Assembly: GCA_033063855.1 (NCBI GenBank)
Contig: CP093829.1
Span: 8,318,243-8,382,242 of the forward strand
Length of the DNA stretch: 64,000 nucleotides
Direction: 5' to 3'
Origin: Smittia aterrima
Taxonomy: Eukaryota; Arthropoda; Insecta; Diptera; Chironomidae
In this document: positions 1 to 12,820 of the stretch, one piece after another
Position numbering within the stretch: the first letter of the stretch is position 1
How the letters are laid out: the number at the start of each line of letters is the position of its first letter
Notes under the pieces: generated by a model
Database searches by the model: none
Seen by the model: the letters and a program-made list of their open reading frames with translations, nothing else
What the model was told of the DNA's origin: nothing
Made by a program: the position numbers and the translations under genes

Positions 1-355
1 TAGTCGTATGTTGTCTTGTCTAATTCATTCAATTCGGAGAGCTTTGGGATCTGTTACAAATGAGATTAAATGAATCTTTATTCTCGAGAGGAATTGTATA
101 ACTCACCTTAAATCGAATTCGAAACTCGTATTTCTCGCCATCGACCAGTTGACGACAGCCTGCCAGCCACAGCTTCGTTCCGCTGATTCTGAGTCCGAAG
201 AGAAGTTGAATGACCGGTGGGATGTTGAGTTTCTGACACATTCGCTTGCAAACATCCTCGCACGAATCGGCTCGGTCGTGATGAAGATCCTCAAACTCAT
301 CCGACTTGTAGTTGAAAATCGGGTTGGAAATCTCATTCGGAATCATGTTCCACAT
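1..355 (-). CDS. hop: JAK-family tyrosine kinase, N-terminal FERM part (partial)
   Basis: Two 5' exons are visible. Exon 1 (355..107, 83 codons) ends in AAG followed by the donor GTGAGT. Exon 2 (50..1) follows acceptor TTTGTAACAG, keeps phase 0 and runs off the window. The translation resembles the FERM region of Janus kinases: CEDVCKRMCQKLNIPPV, then LLFGLR, then YEFRIRFK, and in exon 2 KLSELNELDKTTYDY. In flies the single JAK is hopscotch, a cytoplasmic kinase acting below Domeless in JAK/STAT signalling (family knowledge). An in-frame TAG lies three codons before the ATG at 355, so this is the first ATG in the exon; the ATG three codons later is a less likely start. The kinase domains are outside the window, so the family call rests on about 100 residues. 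Confidence 0.72.
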
Positions 356-2595
356 GTTCCTCTACTCGATTGTCTTTCAACAGTCGAGGAATTTATAATA
401 ATGACTTCACGTTACCGCCACAGCGTTGTCGCGAATCAAAGCAGCTCATTTAATTCTGCTTTCAATTCATTTGCGATTGTCGGAATTCAAAAAGCACAAA
501 CTTTGCAAATTAAATGTGAAATGTTATGCGACATTAGCATTAGAAACTTTTCAACAACAAAGTTAATTTGCACAGAATTATTTTTTTCCTTTGCTATTTT
601 TACACGCACGAAGTATCAAAGTTCGTTGCGCAATTAACAACGAAAACTTCAGATGTTGATTTATTTTTCTGTTTTGCTCTCCTCGGTTCCTCTGACACGT
701 TTACTTGAACTGTTGATTTTCTCTAGAATAATGAACGATAAAAGAAAAAAATGAATCAACTGAGCCATCAATGAAATGCAGCACCAGACAGACGATGTTT
801 ATGCAAGTTACTCGAAACCCGACTAGCGCGAAGAAGAAGATAACGTCGAGTAACAAGTTGGAGAATGTAGGAACGAAATTAATAAACCATATAGAGCATG
901 ATCGAGTTGTAAATGGAATCAGACATAGAGCAATCAGTAGCAGGCTAAATGAGAAACATGTTGAGGCAGTAAAGTCATCGCTTCAAGACAGAACACGAGA
1001 AGTTAAATTCACTGTCAGCATGAGTTAACAATCTTGAAACAAAGCAATCACTGACTCGTCTTTATAAACTTTTTTTACTTGTTATAATTAAACGCGAATC
1101 GCCCATGCGATTATAACGATTACTAAGCTGTTCTGGCTTTCATCATCAGTTTTAATTTAATCACGTTTGTTGCCTCGAGAAGCTAAGTAATCTTAATGAA
1201 AGGTTCGTTGGAATTGCATAAAGCTTTGCTTTTGTGATAACAATTTTCATGCAGATGTTCTGCTTTGACCTCATTCTTTTGACGAAGTTGTTCTCTTCAC
1301 ATCTGAGGCACAGACTTTCAAATATTTGCAATTCAAACGTGACACAAACAAAGGAAGAAAACTTTATTTTTAAGTCACGAATGTTTTTGTGTTGGATGGA
1401 CCGGTGCCTGTTGCATTTTGCGTGAAATCGATAAAAGTTTGGAGACATTTTCGCTAAACGAAGCCTTTCTTCTGTTTATCTCACTCAAATATTGAAATGA
1501 ACAAATATTTAATCGTAATTTTGCATTAGCCATTGGTCACAGATCCGTTTCTGGCTAATTTGTTTAAGATTTAAGGCGACATCGTTAACGATAAAGAAAT
1601 TTCTACGATTTGTTTATCTTGGCACTGTCCGAATATTTTTTTAGCGATTTACTTACATTTTTAGAGTTTTCGCAACAATTCGTCGATTTAAAACTGTTAA
1701 TTGCTAATGCAATGATGATTGAACGAGCAATGGTGATCTTTTATCAATGAGAAAACTGGTTTTCCGCATCAAATAATTTATTCATTAAACTTCCATCTTT
1801 TTCGAATCTTAACTCATTATCACTGCACTCAGCACTTCGATCATCTAAATTATTGCACTACGCACATCACAACTGCATTCGATTTTTTAATAAAGTCTCG
1901 CGCGAAATGATTAGCAAATTAATTTTCTGTTTTTGATTTTTCCGATTTTTTTCAAAGCAAACTTCAGTTTGTGATTTTGGAAAACGTCTGGGCGAGTTCA
2001 ATGCAAATATTTTCACTTCGGCCCAAACAAGCTCAAAGCCGGTGAACAGGTTTGTTTTATGTCTTGATCAGTCTAGGCAGCGACAATTCTGAATTCTGGT
2101 AAATAGATCGAAGAAAACCGATCGTAGCAATTCACGCGGTGCAATCAGAAGCCACAGGCCGAAGATCTTTGAGAAAAGTATTCACTCGATTTTCTCACAA
2201 GGGCGAGTCCGAAAAACCTTGTCACAAAAATTGTGAGAGTTCAGAAAAGAAAAATAAACTCAATTTGAATCTACAATTCAATGCGAAAAGACACAGAAAA
2301 AATGTTGTAAGACCTCTCCGAAAGGCTCTAAGTGAATGTAGTGCAAGTCGACGATGGATTCAAATTGGTTCTAAGAGTGAAAAGCACAAAATTTCGCTCA
2401 AAATTACAAAAATCAATCGCAAAAATTTTCGCAAGGAAATTTGTTGTAAATTTGTAAAGATGAGTGTATAAATATTCCTTGATTAGTTCTAAGACTTCGT
2501 AAGATATCGTGCCATGTGTGTTTAGTTTGCAATTGTCAAATAAAAGAATCGCAATAAGAAAATAATTCGGAGAGAGGAAGAAATCCGCCAGTGCA
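356..2595. other. Intergenic region between divergent hop-like and SLC66A2 genes
   Basis: The two flanking genes point away from each other, so this 2.2 kb should hold both promoters and 5' untranslated sequence. No convincing coding exon was seen. A TATA-like GTATAAATATT lies near 2465, upstream of the SLC66A2 start, and could serve that gene, but no clear initiator was identified. The open frames here lack protein-like composition. Confidence 0.5.
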
Positions 2596-5500
2596 ATGGA
2601 TTGGATCATAAGCGACGAGTACAAGCTAACAGTTGGCAATGTCCTCGGACATCTCGCAGCATCAGCCATGATCGGGGGTGGCGTTTTGCCCTACGTTCCT
2701 CAATATCGTCAAATCGTCCGAACTCAAGATCCGGATGGCTTCTCCCTCCTTGTCTGCCTGGCTCTTTTAATCGCCAACACGCTTCGGATCTTTTTCTGGT
2801 GAGTTGATTCGAGAAATCCAGCATTCGCATAGTTTGATGTAATCGTCTCGACTTTCATTTTCACTATAATATCTGCGGTCTATTATGAAACACAAGCTTT
2901 CGTACATAATTTGGATTTTTTTCCACGCTGTTGGCCGATGAAATGAAATTCGTCGAGCAGCTACCAACAACAAAGGCCAATTGTACTAAATCAGCAGCTG
3001 ATGCATCAACGAATACATGCTTCGCTTATCAAGGTCGTTCAATTTAATGATTCGCTTGTGACCTTTGAGCGGATCTATCTCCTTATCAATTCGATTGCTT
3101 GCTCTGTCTCGGCCACTTCCGACGAGTTCAATCATTTATTGAAAAGCGAGAATGTGATGGACATATTCGGCTCTCGATCGATTTTCCCTCAATAAATACC
3201 TTTAGGGGAGCTTCTGGTTAGGTCATATTAACAATCGAACCCTTCGCAATTAACTAAATGACTTCATAAGTTTCTCTCGAGATATTAACTCACAGCATGA
3301 CTTCAATTGTCATTTCTTTATGAGACTCTTTTCAAAAGAATTTCTTTACTATCCTTATCAGCACACTCAGTGGTTGCGGGTCTGTGCGTGAACTAAGCGT
3401 TATCATCAATCCACCTCCAAAGTAATGAAAATAAAGATTGCGTGGCAGCGGCTTTCGAATCAAAAAAAATATTTTTGTCGTTTGTGAAACGTTCAGTTCG
3501 TAAACTTCTTCAACTGCATTAAGAAACCGGAAACAGTTTTCGTCAATTGCTTTATTACGCAACTTATTGTCAGAGCGATCTCATCCGTCCTTCATAACCT
3601 TTTCCCACTCTCACTTGTTTGTTTGAAAGCTATTTCGCATGGCTTGTTATGTTCTCCTTCTTCGTAATGATGTTATCACTTATCAATGATAAGTTATCGA
3701 TTGTCATCATTTCTTGTCGTGAAATGAATTGCATGAGGCGTCAAGTTAATTTGTTTAAGCCCGGCCTTGAATGCTGACGTCTAACGTTTGATGTTAAGTG
3801 GTTGACACTAGAAAATATTTGGCTAATAGATGGAGAGATAAGTGTTTCCTCAGCTTCTTTTCCCTGTAATTCCTAAAGAGAAACGTCGATAGTTAGCTTT
3901 AATGATGATATCATAAATACGTTCGATTTGTCATGCGACTCTTGAGCGACATTAATACTGATCGACATCGAAAAACTTTGTTTTTATGGCCAAACACTGA
4001 GACTTGTTTCCTCAAACTTTTTATCGCGAATCGTTAACGCTGATTTGAGTTATTTAGGTTGAAGTAAACTTTTTACGATCAAATTATCGCCGTTCTTCAA
4101 TCGAATTTTAAAAGTTTAAAAGGCGGCGAGATAAGAAAAGTGGAGACTTCAGGGAGCGAGAAATAAACTTTGTGTGTCATGGATTGTCGTTAGTCATTCA
4201 CTTAGCATGTCTTACAATAACAAAACTTTCAGGAGCTTCGTCATATCGCTCGCTATAAGATTCAAAGACCTTCATATGCAAATGTTTACGCGTTCTTCAT
4301 TTTCTTGCTCTCGATTCCATTCGCCAAATAAATCTAAGTCGTTGACATTGAAAGCCAAACCGCCAAAGGAAGAAAGAATGAAAACAATCGTTTCTCCGCT
4401 TCGGAGTTGCTTATTTTTAGTTCGTAACGATTTCCAACGCAAAATGCCGATAAGTCATCGCGATCTCAATATAAATCAAACGACGAATGGAACATCCGTC
4501 GTAAGATAAATTGGTGAGAGTGAAACTATTTGGTTTAAGCACTTTGGCTCACTCTCTCCGACGTCTGACGTATTTTTGCTGTTTTGGGCACATTTTGGTT
4601 TCTATTTATATTCAAGAGAATTTCATTTATTTCGAGATTTTCTTTTTGGCTAATGACGGAGAATGTTTTTTTTCCTTCTACATATTTAAAGATGTGCGAC
4701 TGAGTGTTTGCGAACTCGAGTGTGTGCGATATCAACAAATTATGAGTTGGCATCCGTTGGATATTCTCTCCTACGAGCGAGAGCTAGCCATAAACGAATC
4801 TGTTTATTTGATCGCCGAGGGAATTCCCTCGAGGATGAAGAATTATTTGCTTTGCCTAAGAGAAACTTTTATCGCACACGAGACTTCAAACCAACTTTTC
4901 CCTCGCGAACGTGAACGAGTTCATTGCCGATGTCGCAAATTTAGCAAACGCCGAAAACGATATGGAAAGCGAACGTGCTTGTTGATTTAAATTGAATTAA
5001 ATTATTAAGTAAATGCGATTACTTTACTCGACGGCTCGAAATGTAAACAAAAGTTGATTCCCAGAGAGCTTCGCGTTGGCTTCTCAATTTCTTTCGCAGG
5101 AACTTAATTAGGTAAAACAAAGAAAAATTCCGTCGAGGTAATCTCGATGAACGATTGCTTCGCCGAGCAATTTAATTTAATTACACATATTGAAAGAACT
5201 TTGCTGACAAAGTAAAATTTCCTTACAAAGAAAGTTTCCTTAAGTGAGCTCATCTCTTGTCGAATCCACAAGCAGTTGAAGTGCTCGCTTTAATTTTAAT
5301 TAAAACTCTGTGGTCGTTGTTCTTCACCGATGAAGTGCAGATGTTTGATATCCGATGCTCTTCTATTGTATTTTGATGACGCAGTCGTTTGAAGCATTCG
5401 AGCGTGCCATAGATTCAACATCGCTGATCCAATTTATTCCAAAATCACTTGTAATTTGCGGTTGGCCTGATGACGAAGGCGAGTAAAAAATCGATTGGAA

Positions 5501-8500
5501 AATAAATTGAGCGAATCACCGGCGGTTTCTTTATGAACGAAGCTCATTCCATCGCACTCGCCACGTCGTCTCTGACATTGAAAATCGTGTCATGAAAAAT
5601 TAATTTATCTTTCTATTTGCTTTGTCCGTCGCCACCCGCGCTCGTTGATGATGAAACTTTCATACTCTCATTGTGTTTGCCTGCATAGTCGATGACGATT
5701 ACATGAACAACGGAGATTCGTTCTAACACAATTTTCTTCTTCTCCTTCAAGGTTTTCCAAACGATACGAGCTTCCGCTGCTGATCCAAAGTGTCGTGATG
5801 AATATAACAATGTTCCTGATGATCCATCTTTGTGTTAAAGTTCGCCGTAACAACAATATCATGCGAGCACGAGAACGAGTCTTCTCAGGTAAAAATCACG
5901 CTTTGTTTGAACTTCCAGCTGAGTTTTCCTTGTCGAAAACGTTGAGACCAGAGAATCACTCTGAAAGAGAATTTGAGATTTATTATTCTAGAGAAAAATG
6001 TTTCGAGATTGAAAAATTTATGCAAAAGTTTTAAAAAGAGTTGCTTCAAGCCTTTAATTCTTTAATTGGCATCAGGCAACAAGTTTTTCTATTAATAATT
6101 ATTCTTTGAGGGAGATACAAAAAAAAGCTTAAAGAACATTGCCGAACTGATAATTAAAACCAAAAAACCAAAATATTCCAACCAAAAGATCAAGCTGTAA
6201 CATCCGTTGATGGAGTATCGCCTGTCGATAAACGCACCAGTGAATCACGACCGCAGACGTCCGACAATTTAGTCAAATCACAGAAACATTATATCAGTGG
6301 TATGTTCCTTCTTCTTCTCCTTCTTCTCGATTCTATCAAACCAAAACAACTTTCCTGCTTTTCCCCATTTGATAGAAACAGAAGAAAAGCTCACAATTTT
6401 AGTAAAGATTCGGGGGGCACGCCCTCCACTAAATGTTCACTAATATCGGTCAACTCACATACACTGTACACACAGCACTAACTTTTAGCTCAAAGTAAAT
6501 TTTAGCTCACTAACTTTAGTTCAACTAACTTCTCTCTCTCTTTGTGTGTGTTTGTGTATATTTCATCATTAAATTTGTTGCTGAACGCAACAAGTGAAAG
6601 ACTTTTATTTTTGGGGTAACAGCTTGTTTTCGTCAAGAACGTTGAAAGTCCTCGTCATTCAAAGTTTCAGGTTCAATTGCAATTTTTCTAGAGAAATCAG
6701 CGTTTGCCTTCTGAAATATTTTCGTATACGCAAAACGTCACTTTCGACACCTTCTCTCCAATGATTGTTTGTTTAGTCACACACAGCGAGATTTGATCGC
6801 TTTTCGACTGTGAGCTTTATAACTGTGAATAATAATCAGAAATTACGTTTGGCTTTCATACATTTCTTTGCATGTTTGGGTTGAAGCGAAAGAAAAAATC
6901 TTTGTTTATTCTCGCGGTGATATCATCTTCCTCTCGGCACGATACTCGACTTCTTTGTTCGAGAACTGAACTCTTGAGTTGTCAGTCTCAGCTTTCATTT
7001 GCAATCGATAATCAAAGCAACAACGGAATCTTTTTCAGTCGAGGCTCAACTAGTTTTTTCTTGTGAACGTTTTGCTCGAGTGAAACCTTTTTGTGTTTAG
7101 CTTCGAGCATCTTGATCATGAAAAAAGAATTCATTTGGAGTCTCGCCAAGTGAAATGTGAAGCGCGCGCGTTTTATTTTAATGTATCAATTGCTCATTCT
7201 TGTCAATTGTTGCTCGACCGATTCACTGTGTTTCGTCTCATAGATGAATTCCACGACATTCCTTCATGAACTTTACGGAAATACCAATTCGCTCACCCGA
7301 AGAAAATTGATTTTCTCGCTTCTACAAATGTCAGATGTTGCCGCCATTTAAAGAGCACAAAGAAAGTTTTCCTGAGTCGCTCGGAAAGGAATCTTTTCAC
7401 TTCCATGCATTTCCATTCGGAAAGCAAAATATTTGCTACTGCCAGGAAACTTAATGACTCAGCAGAAATGAAAACATAGTTTACATTCATTTTCCACACG
7501 AAGTTGATGTAAAAGTCTTATCGTTGACTTCTTATCAAAATGTTTTCGCCCAATGTTTTAATGGCCTTATCAATATCAGATAGCGCACTTCTCTGGCAGC
7601 GAAAATGTGTGTGGAGGATTGTGAAATTTACGTCGTACGAGATAAGAATTCAACTGAGTCATGTTGAAGTTGCTTGAGCTTTGAAAAGTTTTTTTTTTCG
7701 CGAAATGAAAGACTTCCGAGCGATAACAGTGAAGGTGAATGGGAAGTCACTTCGCTGCTTTGTGCATTTAATCAGATCGTTGGTCATGCGACGATGACGG
7801 ATTATTTCAGCGATTAACGCTCCTTCTTGTCATTAGCCGAAAATGGGCGAAGCGGAAAATTGGAAGGAAATCGTAATGTGAGAGCTTTTTTTGAGATCTC
7901 AGATTCTTCCAATGTTGTCTTTGCCTAATGCGGCAAATGATAACGGAACCGCTCCTTGCTTCAAATATCTAACAAGCTTTCCTCGTTTTTTTTCGGCCTA
8001 ATCGCAACGTGAAAAAGCTGTTAAAGCAAGGAACCGCAAAAAAAATGGGCGGACGTCTTGATGGACACGACGATGCCTACCGCACCTTCTAAAGCTGGCA
8101 AACACGAAGGGGATTTTTTCAATTAACTTTGGTTTGTTGACACAAAAGTTCCTCCACTGTCATTGCGATTGCGTCGGGAGCTGATTAAATAAATGAAATC
8201 GATAATGTGTGTTTCAACTCTAATTCAATGATCTGCCTCGAAGGAAACGAAAGAATTCCTCACTCAATTAAGCAGCTGAAATTTTCATAAGCTCGAAGGC
8301 GTCTGAATTGTAATTTTCCGATAAATAATTGAATTAGATGAAACTTTGTCGTATAAAGCTTCTAAAGATGTATTTATAGAGTCACCTGTGCTTTTGCCAC
8401 TTTAATCGAAGTTTGTTTGAAGCTTCAAGGGAATAGAATTTAGTGATAAAGAAAACAAACAGCGGATACAATTAATTCTGACCCAATAACTTGAAAAATC

Positions 8501-11500
8501 AAAGGCGATGATAGTTAAGTATTTGATAAGCTGAAGAATCTAAACCAAACCGCAACCTTCCCTACAAAGTTCAAGTGAAATCTGCTCCCAATTAGCAAAA
8601 TTAATTATCGAGAATTAATTCTAAATCTTCTCTCATCATTTTATCAGAACTTCCAGCAGAGATTTTCGTTCTGCTTCTCACCAATTAATTTATTATCAAC
8701 ACGAAATCTTCATTGTATGATAACTGAAGCTTCCACAATAAATCAATCATAATGAATGTGCGATGATAACAAGTGTAAGACAAACACTAAGTGACATTCA
8801 GCTGTTGAGCAAATAAGAATCGCTTTGGGTTTTTATGGGAAGCGGAGACACTTGCAGCAAACTTGCTTTTCCTTGGAATGTTTATTGTTTGCTCTTTCCG
8901 TTGCTAAATGGACGATTTCACGGCATGACTTTTGCGTTTCGGCTTTTCCACTCACTGAAGGAAAAAAGGGAAATGACCCGAAACTTTCGACAACACTGAA
9001 AGCTTTTGCTGTTCTTCGAAAGTGTTAACGACTCAACGTTTAAGGTTTCCATTAGCTTTACGATTTGTTTAGGTCGTTCATTTAAAAATTACAAGGAAAA
9101 TCGATGCCGGGGTGGGTTAGCTGCAAAGTAATTACAATGTCTGAACACATCGTTAACCTGCGGGTGAAATCGAATAAATAATTCATTATCCACATGACTC
9201 GTGAGTTCGAGAAAGCTGTTCACTTGATAAAAAGCCTAATAATAGTCGTAATAGAAGCATTGACCCAAACAACTTCTAATCGAGTTAGTCACGAAATTTA
9301 AATTGTTAAAAGTTGAAACTCACCGCCGAGCGTCAACAAGCTTTTGAAAGGAAAAGTTTTTCCTCGCAACCCAATTATTGTTAGTAAGTAACTGACAACA
9401 TGATGAATTATTTATTTAATGATGGAAACGTCGAAGCCGAGAAAAGATAGAAGAATGTTGTTTGCGTGAGAATGTGGAGCTGCTAAAGCTTTGAGCTTCG
9501 TAAATCATGAATTTTATTGGTAAACGATAAACTGCAGGCGTTAAAATGCGGCTGGGGTAGCTGGGAAAGCTCCGGACGAAGATTCTTCGACGTTTAGCAA
9601 TAAACAAAATGTCAATCATGTCCATGAGCGCATATGAAAGATTCAAGACATCAAATCACTTTTATACGACCTAAATATCAATTAGGCACAGCAAGCAGAG
9701 CGAACCAGCAATTTAATTCATGGAATGGACGACTAGTAAAGCTCTTCGTGTTGCTCGATCGTAAAAGTGAAACTAACAAATGAGTTTTCCATCACAGCAA
9801 GTTCTAGTTAATTTTGCTTTCACTCGTTCCCGACGAACTTGACCTGAAACGATAATTTAAGACAACGCTCGTGATGGACACGAGAGAAGCTTTAATTTCA
9901 CGAATAATTAAAGCGCTTGACGAATAAATCCTCCTTCGTGTTTGTTAAAACCGACGAGAATCGTTCTGAATAATTAAATGTGGCTTGTTCGTAAATTAAT
10001 TTTCACTTGGCGAGGATGCACTCGCGACTTGACTTGGCATGGGAATTTATTTGTAGGAAGATCCTGTCAGAGACGAAACGAGAAACTTAACGTAACAAAG
10101 TATTCAACGACTTGTGTTCAAGTGAATCCTAAAGAACAAGTTTTGCATAATAATAAAGTTAGTCGTGCGACTGTTCGCTAAAAATATCATTTGTGGAACA
10201 ATTTATGGGCTCGCAAACGTCAATGCAGGCGCTCACGAAGCTATCTAATGAAACAAAATAATTTACCGCAAACATGTTAGAAACAACATAATTTAGCGAT
10301 GACATGCTTGAGCTCGATGCGGACTTTGATGAATAATTTAGTTATAAATTCAAAATTATTGATCTGTCGCAGCTCTAACTTTCGCCTTCAGCAAAAAGCT
10401 TTTTGCTTAATCAATTTTGTTGGAATCTCGGAATGAGAAATCAAAGCTTTAGTTCAAATTTACATTCTCGAGTGCAAACAAAATGCGAAGGTCGAAGGAA
10501 AAATTCATTTTTATCAATTAAGATTCTGTTTGCATTTAATCAACTTGATTGCTATGAAAAAAAACGACTCAGTTTCCATGAAACTGAAGTGTGCTCTCGT
10601 ACAAGCACTCTGTTGAATCGAAGATATTTCTCATTCTGTGTTAATTAGCTTTGAAGTTCATTCGCCTTTGACTCATCAGGGAAAATATTTTTCGGTAGGG
10701 GAAGGTTCAAAGTAATCAAATAAATGGTCTACAGGTGGAAAGATTAGGGGAAAGCGATGACTCATCTGATTTAGAGCGTGAAAGCAAACAAAACTTTGTT
10801 GAAAAGGCTTCGTCTTCATTGAATAAACTTTAAGGTTGATGACCAATTTCTCGTTGATGCTTTAAGGTGGAAAATAATCATTGATTTTATAAATAAATTC
10901 GACTGCTGTAGAAATTTATCTGCTCACATCATGGAGGCGTTGAAACTCACCATTTGGGTATTCATTATTGCTCATTGATCGAGAAGAGAATTCTGTAAAA
11001 TTGTAAACTGTTTCATTCTCTGGCACTCTCATTTAACTTTTCATTCATGTTTGTTGGTGTAAATAAAACTCATAAACCTGGCTTGGTCTCTAAAACTTAG
11101 TTTAAACTAATCAGAGGTCAACTGGGCAGCGGTAAAATCTGCCTCAGCGATCATCTTTCCTGGTGATACGACTTGTAATTATTTTGTTCCGTTGGTGTGT
11201 CAAACAGCGGATGCATCTGGCATTGCATCGGGTTCCACAAAACGATTTGGGATTTTCATTAAATTTTGCATTTCAACATTTCATTTTCAGATTTTGACTC
11301 TCGATACTTCTGGGCATGGACGGATTTTCAATCGTATCTAGAGTAAGCTCAACCTTTTATTTGATTGATTGTTCAATTATTTGTAATGCTCCTCTTCTCA
11401 AAATAGTTTCATGCTGGTTGTTTGGGCGATCGGAGCCGCAGTTACTTACATTCTGCTGCCAGTCACTTGGTTCATGGAGATCATTGGATTCCTCGCTGTG

Positions 11501-11881
11501 TTCACTGAAGCCATGCTGGGTGAGTTTATTAAATCGATAAAAAAAAGGTTTCAATAATTCAACTCACTTCGTTCATCTTTCAGGAGCACCGCAGTTTCTT
11601 CGGAATTATAAGAATAAATCAACACACGGGATGAGCTTTTTGATGGTGATAATGTGGACGATTGGAGACGTCTACAAGACAACATACTTCCTGCTAAGAA
11701 AAGCACCAATGCAATTCTGGATTTGTGGAATGCTTCAGGTTTGTGTTGAAAGGTTTCTTAATCTCTTCAAGCTTCTTAATCCCTTTTTCTTTTTTAGGTT
11801 TCACTTGATCTCGCAATTCTATTTCAAGTTTACATCTTCCGTAAAAATCCAGCACCGCGTAACACACATCGCGGCGATTAA
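2596..11881 (+). CDS. SLC66A2: SLC66A2/PQLC1-type PQ-loop membrane transporter
   Basis: Exons: 2596-2798, 5752-5888, optional 6189-6299, 11291-11342, 11407-11519, 11584-11738, 11798-11881 (TAA at 11879). All junction phases agree; the product is 247 residues, or 284 with the cassette exon. PQ-loop repeat 1 is GGVLPYVPQYRQIVRTQD with PQ at residues 35-36. Exon 2 encodes RYELPLLIQSVVMNITMF, exon 4 DFDSRYFWAWTDFQSYL and exon 5 FLAVFTEAMLG. The second PQ motif is in exon 6 (GAPQFLRNYKNKSTHGMS), followed by WTIGDVYKTTYFLL. Order and spacing match vertebrate SLC66A2, a seven-helix SWEET/PQ-loop protein of endosome and trans-Golgi membranes; its cargo is not firmly known. Introns of 2.9 and about 5 kb contrast with roughly 60-base introns at the 3' end. 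The reading frame stays open beyond the TAA (see next entries). Confidence 0.88.
6189..6299 (+). CDS. Probable cassette exon of the SLC66A2-like gene
   Basis: The segment is open in the right frame, is 111 bases long (37 codons), has phase 1 at both ends and ends in AGTG|GTATGTT. It encodes DQAVTSVDGVSPVDKRTSES and then RPQTSDNLVKSQKHYIS, which joins smoothly to DFDSRYFW of the next exon. The human protein has isoforms with a variable insert at the same place, just before DFDPHHFW (recalled knowledge). The acceptor CCAACCAAAAG has a poor pyrimidine tract, which fits optional inclusion. The insert is polar and would lie in the loop between the two PQ-loop halves. Confidence 0.6.
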
Positions 11882-12463
11882 CAATTCACCCCCAACGATA
11901 CCCTACGCCAAAGTCAACGTCAACACGCCGAATCTGGCACATCGTGCCGTCAAATGTCATTTAAATTTATGAAAAAGAAGTCAAACGCTAATGCAGGACC
12001 AGCGTCCATTACATCACCAGAGTTACAAGTTGTCGACAACGAGAGTCTCAAGCCCTCGTTGGAGTCCGCGCCATCGTCATCATTTGAACATAAGGAAACC
12101 TACGTTAACATGATGTATCCGTCAACGGCTGCTTCGTGTAGTACTGAACTTCCATCTCCTGACGATGATGACGACACTGAGATGATGAAAAGTCGAACAA
12201 AGAAAACGAGTCGTGGACCATTTCGACTGAAGCAGTTAAATCTTATGAAGAGTGGAAGTTATAAACTCAAACATGTAACTCCGCCTTTGAATGAACTCTC
12301 GTCGTCTCCTATCGATGAGAAAAACCATCTCGATCGACAGAAATCCGTCAACGGTTCATCTCGATCGTCGCGACTGAAAAAGCTTTTCATGTTATCTCGA
12401 GCTGATCCATCGCGAAAGCGACAAAAGGATGTCAGCTTGAAAAACTTGCGTCACGTCTTATGA
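11882..12463 (+). CDS. First in-frame extension after the SLC66A2 TAA (candidate readthrough)
   Basis: Directly after the TAA at 11879 the same reading frame continues for 193 sense codons to a TGA at 12461. The context is TAA CAA TTC, close to the CAA-pyrimidine-pyrimidine context known from leaky viral stops. The first internal ATG (11954) comes only 24 codons in, so the segment before it is also open. The sequence is Ser/Lys/Asp-rich and lacks hydrophobic segments: a DDDDDTE run near 12165, basic stretches, and ARSKR-like clusters toward the end, as expected of a disordered cytosolic tail. Alternatives are a second cistron starting at 11954, or a splice variant that removes the stop. No known domain is recognised. 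Confidence 0.6.
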   Translation, partial: QFTPNDTLRQSQRQHAESGTSCRQMSFKFMKKKSNANAGPASITSPELQVVDNESLKPSLESAPSSSFEHKETYVNMMYPSTAASCSTELPSPDDDDDTEMMKSRTKKTSRGPFRLKQLNLMKSGSYKLKHVTPPLNELSSSPIDEKNHLDRQKSVNGSSRSSRLKKLFMLSRADPSRKRQKDVSLKNLRHVL

Positions 12464-12820
12464 CAAAACGTTTCGCTGGTCGTTCTATGGCCAGCGGTCG
12501 GGAATGCGGAATCGTTAGCGACGGAAATTCGGGGCCAAAAGCGAATGGTGACTTCAGATGATGTACTTGAACTGGGAATGAAGACTGCAGAGACACAAAC
12601 CGAGCTTATAGACGGAAGCAGTCCAAGTAGCGGCGATCAGCCGCCAATTGATTTTCAAGTCGTCGATGAGCAACAGTCATCAACTGATAACAACAATGAG
12701 TCGAATCTGAATATCAATTCGACGAAAGACATCAAAGGTATTCGATGTATCGATGATGAAGATGCTTTGAGTGGCCGTCGTGTTCTATTCCCGCAAGACA
12801 GACCCGAGACAAAATTATAG
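12464..12820 (+). CDS. Second in-frame extension after a TGA (candidate double readthrough)
   Basis: After the TGA at 12461 the frame stays open for a further 118 codons to a TAG at 12818. The context is TGA CAA; UGA followed by C is the leaky class in insects (established knowledge). An internal ATG (12545) lies 27 codons in. The segment is acidic and polar, with motifs such as ETQTELIDGSSPSSGD near its middle and DDEDALSGRRVLFPQDRPE at its end. That composition looks coding rather than like AT-rich 3' UTR. If both stops were read through, the protein would be about 560 residues without the cassette exon. Confidence 0.5.
   Translation, partial: QNVSLVVLWPAVGNAESLATEIRGQKRMVTSDDVLELGMKTAETQTELIDGSSPSSGDQPPIDFQVVDEQQSSTDNNNESNLNINSTKDIKGIRCIDDEDALSGRRVLFPQDRPETKL

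Noticed and set aside
149..637. 162-codon plus-strand open frame
   Set aside because: It lies antisense to the JAK-like exon, which has family resemblance and correct splice sites; the rest has no protein-like features.
2139..2471. 110-codon open frame upstream of SLC66A2
   Set aside because: It begins with GTG rather than ATG, is highly Lys/Arg/Ser-rich from A-rich DNA, and shows no domain or splice context.
4174..4990. Two adjacent open frames in the second SLC66A2 intron region
   Set aside because: Different frames, no family resemblance and no plausible splice pattern; they sit inside a confirmed intron.
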